A DNA stretch of 64,000 nt from Anodontia alba (GCA_964016985.1 OZ024825.1:32642057-32706056); one strand, 5' to 3'. Positions 35,501 to 50,500 are shown, numbered from the stretch's first letter. A program made the numbers and translations. The notes: generated from the letters alone by a model not told the origin.

Positions 35501-38500
35501 AGGATGGTCTGAAGATATGCATATTTTTTTTTTAGAATCCTGAAATTATTTTTTATCACATTTTTTTCATTTTTAACTTAGACTTTTTTCGAGCCCTAAT
35601 ATTACAGAAATGTATAGGGAGTATGTACCTTGTATGCACAACTCCTCCTACATTTTCAGGCCGATCCTTTTGAAACTTTACACACACTTTTAGGATGGTA
35701 TGAAGATATGCACATTGTTTTTTTCAGAATCCTGAAATTATTTTTTATCACTTTTTATTGCATTTTTAACTTAGATCTTTTGGTGTTTTTTTTTTTTTTT
35801 TTGAGTTATGAAATAACTGTTTATTGCTTCTCTTCATGTTTAACTTAGATTGTTTTCAGCCCTTATACTACAGAAGTGCATAGGGAATATGTCCCTGTGG
35901 CAGTGCATGGTGCATGGCTTGCAGTTTTATATAGAAGGGAGACAAATTTTGTAACTTCCTATTTGATTTCCTGCACACAAGGCCCTTTCTGAAAAGGGGT
36001 CTTCTCTAAAAGGAAATAAATTGCTTTTAGACCTACAGTCAAACTGCAATAGCTCGAACACCAATAGCTCATTTACCATAGCTATTTTGAACACATTTTG
36101 TAGTCCCTATGAAATTCTTCCAATAGCTAAATAAAACAAATATTTAGGGAAATTTTCTTATTTTATCATGAAATTGTATGCTGTGTGTACTAGTTAGAAT
36201 TGCTTCATCAAGGCAATTCTAAAATTGTACACTCAATAAACAATTATTGTGAAGAAAATGAAAAAGGTTTCCCCAAATTATCACTATTTGCTTCCTGACC
36301 TGGCATCATGATTAACTGTCAGTGTCTCAAACTACCCATATCTCGCACAAATTTCCATGGCCCCAAAGATGTTCGAGCAATTGAAGTTTGACTGTATTTT
36401 CATAAATGAGGCAAAACAGTTCTGATTTTGACAGCGTAACCTCCCATGTACACAAAAACACAGCCTATATATTAATGACATTGTTGAACTCGCTATAAAA
36501 GCTATTTATTTTGCAGCCTACAATGGTGACATGAGTGAGATGGATGACATGGATGACAGTGCCACATCATTTAGTGATAGTAATGTAAAGAGACTGATGC
36601 CTAATTTTTGGCTGATTATGCAAGTGAATAATGACTGTGTTAACATCTTCTTTCAGAATAGGTTAGTGAGTTATGGTGGCTGTTTTCATAGCTGTGTTGA
36701 AGTTTTTTGTTTTTATTCCCAAAAAGTACTGAGAGTGTTTTAGTTAATTCTAACAAGGAACCTCAAAAAATCTCAGTACACCTGTCCTTGGCAACCAACT
36801 CCAGTGAATACCCACAGCTTATGTTTTCCAGGTGGATATTATTAATCAACTATGTACTTATTGTTCTAATATAAGCCAAACAGCCTGCATCATACCAATA
36901 CAATGTTTGGTATGATTTCTATACAGTTTTGGCCCAGGCTTTATACGAGGGCTAATATTGAAAGTTTAAAAGAATTTAGGGGATAAAAACTGAGGGGTTC
37001 AGGAGGGCCACTATTTTATGGTATGAACCAGTTGTCGAGACTTTAAATACAGTGGTACTTCTTCTGTTGGGTGCTTAGAGTACTTCAAGATACCTGCAGA
37101 TGTTGGAGCTACATTTGCAGACAGCAGTTCTGATTATCCATTCAAACAAATCAATATTTTAAAAAAGTCAGTATAATTATTAACTGCATGATAAAGCAAG
37201 CAACAAGAACAAAACGACTCAAAAAGAGGTTTTATTGACTTTCAAAACTTAGCGAAATCTTGATTAATAAAAATGTCATGAAATGGATGTTTCCACATTG
37301 GCCCTGTGACAGGTCCTCGGCCAGTTGTATTGGCTTTCGAATGGCTGTATAGGCCGAGGCTGTGCCTCGGGCCAATACAACAATTCTCAGGCCAATATGA
37401 CTGCCCTGGGACCTATAACAGGGCCAATATGAAAATATCCATTTAATAACATTATAGTATAATTTTGTCACATGGAAAGAGGAACTGACACATTATAATT
37501 AGAAAGTTATTGGTGGCCCTGCAATTTGACACAGTTATTTGAATAACACCCCAGTAGTTAGAATAACATTGCTTTTGTCACTTAAGAGAATGGATACGCC
37601 TGGCAGAATTCCACTGTTTTAACAAAAGAGAAGTTTTGTGATTTTCCATGCTCACCGAATCCTTTCTGAAAAAGGGACTACTCTAAAAGAAAATTTGCTC
37701 CCATGGCAAGCAAATTCTTTCCGTTTAGAGTAGGCTCCTTTCAGGAATGGGAGGGGGTGGAGCAAAAATTATTTTGATTGAGTTGCCTCCCCTGAAATTG
37801 TATCCATTCCCTTAAGCTAAAATTAATGACTAAACAATTGAAGAATAAAAATATATACTCTTCTAGGGCTGAATATTAATTTATGTTAATGACCAAGATA
37901 GATCTCATATACACCGGTCCCGAATGTCACAATGTTTGTGTTACATTTAGTTGTAAAGGCTCCTTTTAAAAACAGAAGTATGCTTTTTTACAAGTTACAT
38001 AGGAATCTCTTTATATGAAACAGTTCACTAAAGCATAGTTTCAGATATGACACCATTTAAAGATTGACTCCAAAATGTATTAAATATGGTGTTTCAGGGA
38101 GTCTGGTAGTGAAACTAATGAAGAAATACTACAGCAAAGAAGCCTGCTAGGCCAGATGAAGACAAACATAGAGAAGACATGTCGTAAAGTCAACCAGGTA
38201 AGATATGGAGAGAAAGAAGGGTTCAAAAATGGGAGAGAATGAAATGAGCTTTGTGAGCTCAAAGGGCTTAAGGAAGATGGATACACTTTCACGGGAGTCA
38301 ACTTTTGTCAAATTGTTTTTGCCTTCCTTCTGAAAAGGGGTCTATTCTAAAAGGAAAGAATTTGCAAATTCTTTTCTTTTCTTTTTTTAACCCTAGTCCT
38401 GCTGAACCCTGATATGCCCTGCCTTTGCAAAACAGTGTAGATCCAGATCAGTTGGCTTCTGAAATCTGTATCTGCACTGTTTGTCATTCAGTATGTGAAT

Positions 38501-41500
38501 TTATATCCATAATCTAGATTAAGAAATCTGATTGGCTGACAATTAGAAATGGGCATGGCATCTGAATTTATTCAGCATGACAAGGGTTAAAGTAGATGCC
38601 TTTTCAAAAGCAACTTTGTGGGTAGTTCAGCAAACATGAAATCACAAATCTTTGTAAAAATGGCAAAAAATCTGCCAGTTGTATTTAGTTTCCTTAATTC
38701 ATGTGAGCGACAAAAACCTGTATCATCTATACACAGGCTGCATTTGTGTAGTAATTTTTCACTAATAGGCTCCTAGATATGCATTCTTTCTGCATGTAAA
38801 GAAAGGCTCTTTCATAGCACACATCTGTGCCATTACACATGCATAGCCTATTTTATCTAGCACAGATAAAGTTACATTTTGAACACTTTTGACAAAACCA
38901 CTTGACAACATTGCACGTGTTATTTGTGTGAATTGTGCATGAAATTTGCATGAAATAAGCTATATTTTCTGGGAAATATAAGCAAAAAGTTTAAAATATG
39001 GTCTACTGCTATTCTGTTTTTTGTTTTGTTTTGTTTTGTTTTTTTGTCATGGGAGTATTTAGTAGTTTATATGATCTTCATTAGAAGAGCTCTCCTAAAT
39101 CACTAAGAGAAAACATTGCCAGGTGCTTATTAAAATAAGTTGAAAAGCTGGAAGTTTTAAATATCTTAGTTTTAGTGAATTGTATATAAAGTATTGTGTT
39201 CAACCACAATACCTGTAAATAAATAACTTAGGCCTCCTGACCTTGTATGTTATTAATTCTGGAATTGTCTTTACATATGTTGTATATTTTTTCAGCTCCT
39301 TCTATTGAAAGACTTATATGACACCAGAATGTGCCATGCTTTGCTGGTTCCTGAGGCTGATGAAGAGGTCTCCTGGAAACTAGACCGGGAACCTAAACCC
39401 AAACCAGGACGCTCGGCCAGCAGCAGTAGTAAGTGGCTTCGTTGAGTAGCTTAATCGAAAGTGCATGTGTGGGATATGCAATTCATGTCAGCCTGTTTTA
39501 TACATCTCCAAAGGAGATCACCCTAACCAAAAAGTGTTTACCCCTCCTTAAAGGAGGTTACTCTTAAAGGAAATTATTTGCTCCCAGGGGGAGCAAATTC
39601 TTTCTTTATAGAGTACCTGCCTTTGAGAAGGGATTCTTATACCAGGAAAGCAAACTTTTCTACTGGAGTGATCTCCCTTTGAAAGGGAGGCAAAACAGTT
39701 CATGTCGAAATGATCTCCCTTGAAGGTGTATCTTCTGCCTAAATAACAGTCTTGCTTTGCCTTATTAACTATTGAAAGAAATGCATTCTTGATAATTACT
39801 TCATGATAAATACATCACAACCAAAAGAACTTTCAAACCAGATGTTTTGGCCATTATTTTATAAAAATGAGAGAACCGTAAGTATTCTTTTTAGATTCCT
39901 TAAGTAATGTTGAGAGAATATGTGTGTTGGGAATGAACTGTTTTTAAAGATTCCACCTGCTATTATGAGATTGGGGTGTATTAAGTTCTCATGGAGCAAT
40001 AAGAAAAATGTTTATTGGGAATTATGAATGCAGTGGACTTTTTTTTAATAGGAACACCTCAGGACAAACAAAATTGATTCTTATGAAGCAAAGTTCTTGT
40101 TAATGGGAAGGCAGTCTTCATCAAAAATGTATTTCAGTAAAAACAAATGGGAAAAACCACTTGTCAGGATCTGCATTGTTCACCATTTTGTCAGTACTTT
40201 TTAGACACATTATCAGGTAGTTTTGGTGAGGATATTTAGGTTAAATATGACACCTTACATATGATGCCAAACATCATAAAAAGGCCTTGATGCCATTTGC
40301 AAACAGCAAAGGTCCATTTGAGCGTGCACATCCATGCAGTCTAATTTGGACATTCTGTGCTCGTCCACATGTACTCCAATAGATTCTGTAAGTGGACAAT
40401 GAAGGCCCAGATCAGCCTGCACAAATGCGCAGGCTGATCTGGGCCTGCAATGTCTGCAAATTGTATAAGGGTCCTTTTCATGCGTTGTGCATTATATAAG
40501 TATTCAGATATCTTGATTCCTTACCATACTTATCATAAAATTTCAACAAGGCCATTTATCACTTGGTGATATGTTGAAAAAGTACTGGTAGAATTGCAAA
40601 CAGTGCAGCCTTTGATCAAACTTCTTTTTTTTCTCTTTTTATAGCTGGATAGCTATAGCTTTTTATAGCTGTATGTTGAGGCATTTCTTTTAGAAATATA
40701 AAAGGCAAATACAGTATCTGTTTTTACTATGGGAATGAATTTTATTTTTGTGGATTTTATCAATTTGTAAACTCCGGCCAATCACTCACAAACTGACTAA
40801 AGCCTGCAAGGCTTTATGCCAAGTTCTTGAGTGATTTGCCAGAATTTAAGCATAGACAAAATCCACACAAATAATTATACATTCCTTATAATTCCAACTT
40901 TGTCTCAATTTGTTACAAAATATTTCAGTCTTTTGAGATGCCAGACGGAAAGTAGATCCTATGGACATCCGCTGTGGACTTCATTGAAGTTTAAAACTTG
41001 TCTTTCAACCATTCAAATTGCACGAAATGTGTACAATGATTAGTACTTGGAATTATATGTATTTGTGTATTTTTTATTAGGTTCTGAGGGTGATGATGAA
41101 GATGATATATTTGAGCGTAAATATCTGGCTGCCGCTATGGACCTTGATCCAGGATTTTTTGACTGTGAATGTGTCTGGAAGGAACGGTTTATATTTCATC
41201 CGCGACTTAAATCAGGAACCACAACTAGAGGATCAACCATGTCCAGAGGTAGTGATCAATCTGTAGAATGTTTATTTAAAATCAGTTATGTGTGATGTAA
41301 GAAAAGGGCCCTTATGCAATATGCGAGCAACAGAAGCCCGAGTAATCATCATGAAAACATACCTATATAACTTTGACCCCCTTAAACCCCACTTTTATAT
41401 AGTAAAACTGGGGTTTACAGGGGTATACATTATTTTTCTTATTTCTGCCCAGAACATAGATTATGGGTACTCGTTAGAACTGCCTCATCGAGGCAGTTCT

Positions 41501-44500
41501 AACGAGTACCCATAATCTATGTTTTGAGCAGAAATATGAAAAATATCAGAATTTTTTATCTGAAAACTTTCAGTTTTTGGTGGTGAAATTTTCAATATAT
41601 CTGAATAGGCATGTTTTTGTAATGTTTAATCATGACCATCATTGCTGGCTTGCAGGATCAGTGGATACTGTAGTGACAAAAAGAGAAGGCTCTGGTTAGA
41701 GTGCACAGGTCTACTGGCTCATCTGCATTCGCATTGTTGCAAAGGTTAATCTGGGCTTTCTTTGTTCATACACCACAACTTCTTTATAACACTATTGTTG
41801 GGGTCCGTATCATAATCCGTTTTAGTTAAACAACTGTGTTATATCCAAACAAAAATGTATAGATTATATTGAAAAATGACCATTTATAATCATTTTTCAA
41901 TATAATCTATACATTTTTTGGATCCATCTTTGAACCGTGTTATATCCAAAACCGTGTTATAACGAACTGTGTTATAAAGAGGTTGTAGTGTATATGGAAT
42001 AAAGGCTCTTTTCTCAAAGTTAGATACTAGTTACATACCTATTTGCGATGTTAAGGGTTCTTCCATAGCAGTTCTTTGTATCAAACATTGGGCAGTATTG
42101 ATTATTTGAGGCCAGCGAACTCTAATCTCTGCTATTACGTGTGAAACTCCATTAGACATAAACAAATGAAGATCCTGGAAGTGACTGTTGCACCTGTCAA
42201 GACCTGTCCATCTTACAGACTAATAATTGAATCAAATGCTACAGTCCTTTTGACATCACTCGGAAAGACGTTGTTTGCTTGGAGTTTTATTTTTAATGAA
42301 AAGATTTGTTCTGATTGAATATATCCTATCAAAAATCATTTGTCTTTTCTGTTTCTATGTTTTTGTTCTCAAGTATTTATCCTAAAATTAAATTTACGGC
42401 CAAATATTATTTTGACTAATGCAATTTTTATAGTAAAGTGTTTTTTTGAAATTTTTACCAAAGAATTTTTTTTACCTTTCTTTGCTTTTACTATGGGAAA
42501 AAGTACAAATATTTAATTTTCTTAAACTTATCATTTTTTGTCATGATTTATTGCAAAGCTTTTGTTGTAACTGCCTATGCCAAAAAAGTAAAGTGCAAAG
42601 CAAAAAACGACTTTCTGAAAGAAAGCACAGTAGAATGTTGCCAGTGTTGACGGATGGACTGAAGGATGGAAGGACAAACATACCTGTCAACTCTTCCCCA
42701 TGAAATGTGAATCTCAGATGTAATCTCACCTCCAGATTGTACTTGCAAAAGTCACCTAATCTCCTCGTTCAGACTTCATCTCCTGATCACTCTTTTTACT
42801 CTTTTTTTGCAAGAGAAAAATAATTGAGGGCCATTTTCCATTTTAAGTTTCTGGGCATGTTAGTGTTTTTGTCAATGTCAGTATGGTACTGTATTGTGGT
42901 GAATACCATTTACTGAGTTCAAACATTTGGTTTTGGCAGTCAGCAGACCAGCTGTAAATTCAAAGCACTCAATTTTTAACATTTGTTATCTTTTAATGCT
43001 TAGCACTCTGAGAAAATTTTCAGCAGACTACATTTGAAAATATTTGTCTTATTTTTCCCAGAAAACAGAATTGGACATTTCATGCAAATTGTCTCTAATA
43101 CCTTTGCAAACAGCGCAGATCCAGATAATGATAATAAGCCGTCTCATCAGGAAATACACTGCTTTGCCATCCTGTTATTGATTTTGACTGGAACCCTATT
43201 TGCACAATGGATGTATCTAAATTCAAAGATGGAAGATTCCATGTCAGGAACTTGGGGGTGAAAGGGTTAATGTTATTTTCAGGCATGCAGGCCCTGAGAT
43301 CAGTTCTGAATACATTCTCGGTGAACAACAGGAAGAACATGTTTGTGATCAGAGAAATGTCCGGCATCGTCTGTTATTTACGGTAAGACTTCTTATTGCC
43401 CTCTTTGTCTGTCATGTGCTGAATACAGTCTACAGTAGTGTTGCCACTAATGATTAATTATAATTGATCATCAGTCACTTTTGCCTCTTGTGACTGATGA
43501 TCGAAAAGCTTTTTTGTAGTCAACTAATCAGAAAATTCTATTTTTAGAAACATATTTTTCTTACGTTTTATCTTCATAGGCAAGTTATAAAGAAATGAAA
43601 TTCAAAGCTGTCTGTTTGGGTTTTTCTAGATTTGTAGTCAATAAAAGTGAAAAGAATTGATAAAATAGCATTAAATATGTCAACCCAAAAGTACTGATAT
43701 TTTTCTTATTTCTCCATGAAAACATATGTTGTGGGTACTCATTAGAAGTGCCGCACAGAGATGCTTCTAATGAGAACCCACAACATGTGTTTTCATGGAG
43801 AAATAAGAAAAAATATAACAGTAGAACCTGTGTAAGAGAGCCACCTTTGAGACTGACTTTAAATAGTGGTAGATGTGGAAAAAGTTGTCTGTCTTATAAA
43901 GGTACATGTCATGTAATTTTGCTAGCAAAATTACATGACATGTACCTTTATAAGACAACCACCTTTCCACATCAACCACTAAGGTCAGTTTCAAAGGTGG
44001 CTGTCTTACACAGGTTTTACTGTATCTGTATACTCCTCTTATTGATCTGGAGCAATGAATAAGTACCTAAATTAAGAATGAGTATATTTTCTACAAGTGG
44101 ATTATTAATCAATGATCATTCGGTTTTACAAAACCGATGATTGACTATAAAATTCTTGGCTGATTCCCAACACTAGTCTACAGTATCTAATGATTCTGTT
44201 TGTGGGCAACTAAGGCCCCAGTAGAACTGCACATATGCAGAGACTGATCAGGGTTCTCATTACCTGCACATTGATAAGGGTCATTTTCCCCTTATATATA
44301 ATGTTATATATAATATTATATTCTATGAGTAAATATAATTGAACCAGCACACAACAAAACCTACAATAAGATTTGTGCAAACAGCGAAGACTGAGATCAG
44401 CCTGCGCATCTGCCCATTCTGATCAGAGTCTTTGCTGTCCGCATGAAGAAAGCTTGGGTCCTTAGCTGCCCAGTGAGTGCACAGCAAAGACTGATCAGAC

Positions 44501-47500
44501 TGGACAGATCCCAGGCTGATCTGAGTCTTAACTGGGCGCACATGCCATTTTGTTGGTTTTGTCTCAATTGTTATTCTAGCTATTTAATAGCTCCAAAGAA
44601 GGCACTTTTTCAACCAAACAGCATAAAAAAACAACTTGTTTTCTGCATGCAAATATATATTGTGGGTACTCATTAGAAGAGCCTCTGCAACTTTTATCTT
44701 GGATAGTTATTAAAAAAAAAAACAACTGATATTAGAAAAGAAGTAATCATATAAATTCAATTTGAAAATGTTAAATAATCATAACATAAAAGGTACAAAA
44801 TAAATAGAATAATCAACAGTGTTTGCTTGGTGTGAAAAAACTCTTGTCAGTAAACAAATTCTTTTACTGAATTATCAGTGCTTCTGAGTGACACTGTTAC
44901 TCAGGATGACACTGTCACTCAGCAGCATTGCTATTTCTGTAAATGATCTGTTTTTTTTTTTTGTTGTTGTTTTTTTTCAAATTACCAGCTCCTCTGTGAC
45001 ACATTTTCCTCATCAAGCACACATTGATAAATGTCCTAAAATTTCTAACACTTTATTCCAAACATTTTTGGCCTAAACTTCAGATTTTACACATTTTTTC
45101 TTAAGATATTTTAGTGGCATTGCAAAAGGTGTAGACTCTGATCAGGAGCAGTCTGATCTAGATCTGCACTGTTTGCATATGCCATTTTGTTAGGAACTTT
45201 GGTGCACAATATTTTAGGACATTTACCTTATTCTTTGGATAAATTCTATTTCAGACTGAAGGAATATGAAGGCTTATCAAAGGCACCAACACCAAGTGTG
45301 GATGATGCATCAGGTATGTCTATTTATGTCCCTACCAAACAGGTTCTGTGGGTCTGAATATCTTGTTTACCTTAAATATTTGCACACCTGAACTCTTTTA
45401 CCATATTTGTCATAAAATTTGAACAATTCCATTTTTGCAACCTGTTGATAAATCTAAAAATTTCTGGATGAGTGACAAACAGCATAGACCCTGATCAGAT
45501 GCTGCATTCTGCAGCATCTGATCAGGGTCCACACTGTTGCTCTGGCCTGTTTGAATATTTTTGTCTGACTGTAGATCCAGGGTCATAAACTCAACCCAGC
45601 TTGGCCACATAACCTTTGTTGAGACTGATCATGAAATCATTTCTATGGACATTCTCCTTCTCCTGCTGATTTTCCATGGCCCTGCTATATATTCACAACA
45701 CATGTTCACACGCAAAATGCATCTGATCTGGTTGGCCTCGGTGGCTTAGTTGGATGCGCCGTCCGACTGGAGACCAGGAGGTCGCGGGTTCAATCCCCGC
45801 CAAGGTCGGCAGCATTCTTTCGTGGAGATTGATATGAAATATTTTCTACGGTCATTCTCTCTCTTCCGCTGATTCAAGAAGGGCAGTTGTCAATTTCTGG
45901 CGAAAGAATGTGCACAATACTGGTTAACTGCTTAGAGGACTAAGCCTGCCCAGTAAACGTGTGGTTAGGTAAACTGACCGCGCTCGACATGACCCCATTG
46001 GGTTGACTGGGCCGTAAAACCTCAACACAAACAAGCATCTGATCTGGGTGTACACTGTTTGCTCAGGCCTGTCTTTCTGAATATTTAGGATAAGTATGCT
46101 AATTTGATTAAATGAAACTCCTCAGAAATTTTAAACCTCCTATTAATGCAAAACCATTTGTTGTTACTACCTTTGCACAAAAAGTTTTATTCTAGTCATT
46201 GGTTTTGAATAATTGAAATATTTTCATTTTTTCTCATTGAAAAAATGGCTGCAGAATATGCGAAAAATGGACAGGGTAGGTAGCTATAGTTTGGATGCAG
46301 GTTTTCAACAAGTTTCACTTGTTCAGAATTTCTGAAAATTTCACAGTATTCGGTTGTGGAACATCAATCAGTGAGCAAAAGCATAACATATTTCTTAATA
46401 AAATCTTTTTTTTTTCCAAAATCCTGTTTAGTACAGAAATTGCATAGGTCAGACCTATTTTTGACCTTAAAATTAATTTTGCAGTAAATATTTGAAAACA
46501 AAGCACAAGAATAGAAACAACAAATGGTTTCTATTAAGCTATTGTCAATCACAAATCAGTTTTTCCATTTAGTATAATACAGCAAAAAAAACCCCATTTT
46601 TCCAAGGGTATCGTAAGCACAGCAGACTTGTTTGATCTGTTCATCTGATATGCAAACTGTTTTCCAGACTTGAGTTCCTCCTATGGCCTTATGAAAAGAG
46701 ATACAAGTGGTACCTTGTGTGTACCAGAGAAGGATGTTGATAGTGTCTCACTGAATTCATCCAATAGTACACTGTCTTTGTCTGTATCATCTAGAGGACC
46801 ACAGGAATATGTGGAATTAAATGTACATGGGATAGAAGAGGCTGGTATGTTGTTTCTATTCTGGATAGTAGCTGTACAGAGGGAGCTATTAACCCATTTT
46901 AGACTGAACTAACTCCCCCCACACACTATATTGGAAGAGTCGAATTTTAATTTTGAATATTTCTGGCTGTGTGACTGAGATATTCCTCAAGAAAAATAGC
47001 TAAATTATTTGCAACCAGTGGAGATTCTGATCAGATGCCACATGTTGTGGTGTCTGATCTGGGTCTGCACTGTTTGCTAAATACCTTTTTGGGGGTTTCC
47101 AGACTAAAATAGGTTAATGTCCAAAATATTTTGGAATGGCATTTTCTCCATTTTTACACATCTCTGAATAAAATATATACCAGTAATGTCAGAATGTCCC
47201 TAAAAAAGACCTAACATGGAAAAAAGAAATGGGGGAAAATGAAATGTCACAAAATTGTTTTTGATAAAAAGTGTCCATTATCAGCAATGCACTACTAAAG
47301 TGATGCCTCTCTCAGTGTCATAAATTCGATCAGTCAAGGGGAATAATAGTTTTCAATAATCTCACTTGTGATGAAAAACCTAGAACACTTGCAAGTTTGC
47401 TGTATATTTCTATACAAATTGAAATTAAACTTTTTTATTCCAATAAAATACAGCACACAACATTTACATCTGGTCAGTGATAAAGGGACATAGTACAGGT

Positions 47501-50500
47501 CCAGATTAGATGAAAATGAAAATGATTAAATAAAGAATGAAGTGTTTGTTCCAAAACATTTAATACATGTTTCATATTTTTCCCGGCATCTGTGTTGTAT
47601 TGACACATTTGTAGTCACTGATATTGTAATTTTGTGTTACACTAGGTAATGAGATAACGAAAGGTCTTGTACAGCTGTTACTGAAGAAACTGGATGAAGC
47701 CACCCTTGATGTTATTTATTTTCATTGATATTAATATTCATTAACCCCACAATTTAGTGATTGGGATTTTGTGAACACATCCATCCATCCGTCACACTAT
47801 CTCCTCCTAAACCACTGGGTGAAATTTAACCTAACTTTCTATATGACTTCCGCTCATGGTAACAGTGTGCAAGAGCAATATTATTTTTCAGTTTGTCTGT
47901 CTGTCATGCTATTAGTAACGTTAGCATGGAGGGTGGGGATTTTGCAATGGCATACCATCGATTGTGGTAGTGAGGTTATAGGGGAAACTGGCTGAATCCA
48001 CCATTGATGTCGTTGATTTTCATTGATATTGATATTCCTGTAATTTTGTGTTACACTAGGTACTGAGATAAAGAAAGATCTGGTAGGAATGTTACAGAAG
48101 AAACTGGATGAATCCACCCTTGATGTCATTGCTGTAACATTGAGAAGAAACCCGATGTGCAAACTTATGTTGGAAGATGTTCAGGTAATTTTTGTTGTGC
48201 TGTCTTCCAGATCTGGTTTTCCATCCATTTTGTTTGTTGATTCCTATCACCTGTTCAAAATTTCTATACGGCAGATAGCCTGCAAACAGCAGACTATTTT
48301 GTATGACTTTGTGTGAGGGCAAAATCTTAAAAAATTCTCTTGTGGGAGATTTTTGTTTCTTGGTAAAAAATTCAGCAGACAACATTTTGAAATACACCAC
48401 AACCTCATTATAGCAGGCTTCATTATTGCACAAATTGATTTATAACAGGGTTGATAGTTGGACTCCAATGAGTGAAAAAGAAAAAAAAGTTAAACTGTAT
48501 AACCATTTAACACTTGACCATTCAGTGCTGGGTAAAAGACTTCACTGTACTAACTTACTGTAATAAACAACTCAATTACCCAGTGCTTAGAGTAGGAAAC
48601 AAAACAACTCATTAATGACATGTGTGAAATTCTATTTCTGATTCGAGAACATCGAGCATGCAGCAACTCAAAAGATCAAAAGGCTGTGAAAAACGCACTG
48701 CAGCGACAACTCGCAGGGTGTAAAGGAAACAAGTCTGTTATGCAGTTATAGGGACCGTTTCACATCTATGCTAAAGTCCTGTTTTGCATGGTGCATGTCA
48801 TTACATACATGTTCATTATATATATGTAAGGAAGATGACAATGTATAAACAGTGCAGGCTTGTTATCAGTGTTTAGAAAATTCAAGGTCTGCAGTATATT
48901 TTTGCACTGAACAGACTTTTTAGCCATTTGCAGCACAAACTCTGATATGAGCCAGTGCATCACAGCTAAGACATCATATGACCAAGAGCATACTAATGAA
49001 CACTTCCAGGTATGTAATGATCTTCAACAGTGATCCAATGCTTAAGTGATAAAATTATGAAAAGTAATTTGTACTGATTTTTCCCCGTGAATTGTTGTAG
49101 TAGAAAATGCAAACACACAGTGTGTGTGAAGTGTGCAGGCTGACCAGCATGTTCAAATTTCTGTAAAAAAAACACAAAATATTCAGCGAAAGTCCTGATC
49201 AAAGATGCCCATTTTTATCTGGGTCTTTGCTGTTTGCATATAAACTAAGGCTTTTTAATGCCTGACGCTGATGGCATAATGATCATCAGAGATCTGGGGC
49301 AGCATGGAAGCAGTGCACAGGCTGATCAGCATCTTTATCTTTTCATAAATTACAATGCCAAGCATGCTGAAGCACACAATTAGGTTTCGTTCAATTTTGA
49401 TTATTTTTTTGATCGTCTGTTTCCTTTTGTGCTTGCACACCATATGACATTGGGAACCATTCAACAATCTATAAATACTTCACGGAAATCCTGCTGAACC
49501 TTATGCAGTTTTTGCATGTTTTGAGACAAAAACAATGGACAAAATGCTTCTATTTCTTTGTTCTTGGTTCCCACATCTTGTGAAACTGGTTGTTAATCTA
49601 TCAACAAACAAACAGACTCATAATTAACACTATGTGCATTAAAGCGTAAAACTGACACATACAAGCAAGGAGAGATCTCATTCAGTCAGTTATGACCCTG
49701 GACATTTAATTTTGGACCATGCCTATTATAGCATGGTTCAGTTAACTAACATGGTCCTGACCTTATGCCCTGACTTCCATGTTATAACAAGGTTGTGGTG
49801 TATTTCCCTTATTTTTTTTTCCAGAAAACAGGTTTTGACAGTTCATGCGAATTGTCTCCAGTGGAGACAATTTGCATGAAATGTCAAAGCCTATTTTCTG
49901 GTAAAAGAAAAATATTATCAGTTTGTCATCTGCTGAATATGCCAAGAGAGTGGTGAAGATTAAAGAATTCTAATGACAACATTAGTATTCTAGTTTAGAC
50001 GCTGATATTTTCTTTTAGAATATTACAATATACACTTTTGTACAGACATATTTTACTTGTATTGGGTTCACCCTAGTCGACACAATACTGAACTTTTTAT
50101 TTCAATTCATTATAGTGATAAAACTTAAACCTTTCAGCCCTATAGACAGAGACAGATACTTTTGCAGACAGTGCAGATCCAGGTGAGACAGCTCATCTTA
50201 GCTGTCTGTCCAAGATCTACACTGTTTGCATTCTGTTCTTGATTTACAACTGTCACCCTCTAGACAGCAATGGATGGTCCAAATGCAGAGATGGAAGAGT
50301 CTTTTTAGGAAACTCAGGGTTGAAAAGGTTGAAGCCCTGTTCTGTTGGTAGTTTTAGATTCATTACTAGGTTGTCAAGCAGACTCTTCCAAATTATTATG
50401 ATAAGGGAGTTAAAGTGTCTGAATGTTTAAAGTTATTATGTTCACTGATTCAGAATTAACAGTTTTCACAAGTACCGTATTCGATCTAATTACTGCACAT

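Noticed and set aside
45732..45810. Possible tRNA gene in the SINE head
   Set aside because: The same head recurs at 18252, 19116 and 61221 with a fixed body and target duplications, so it is a SINE.
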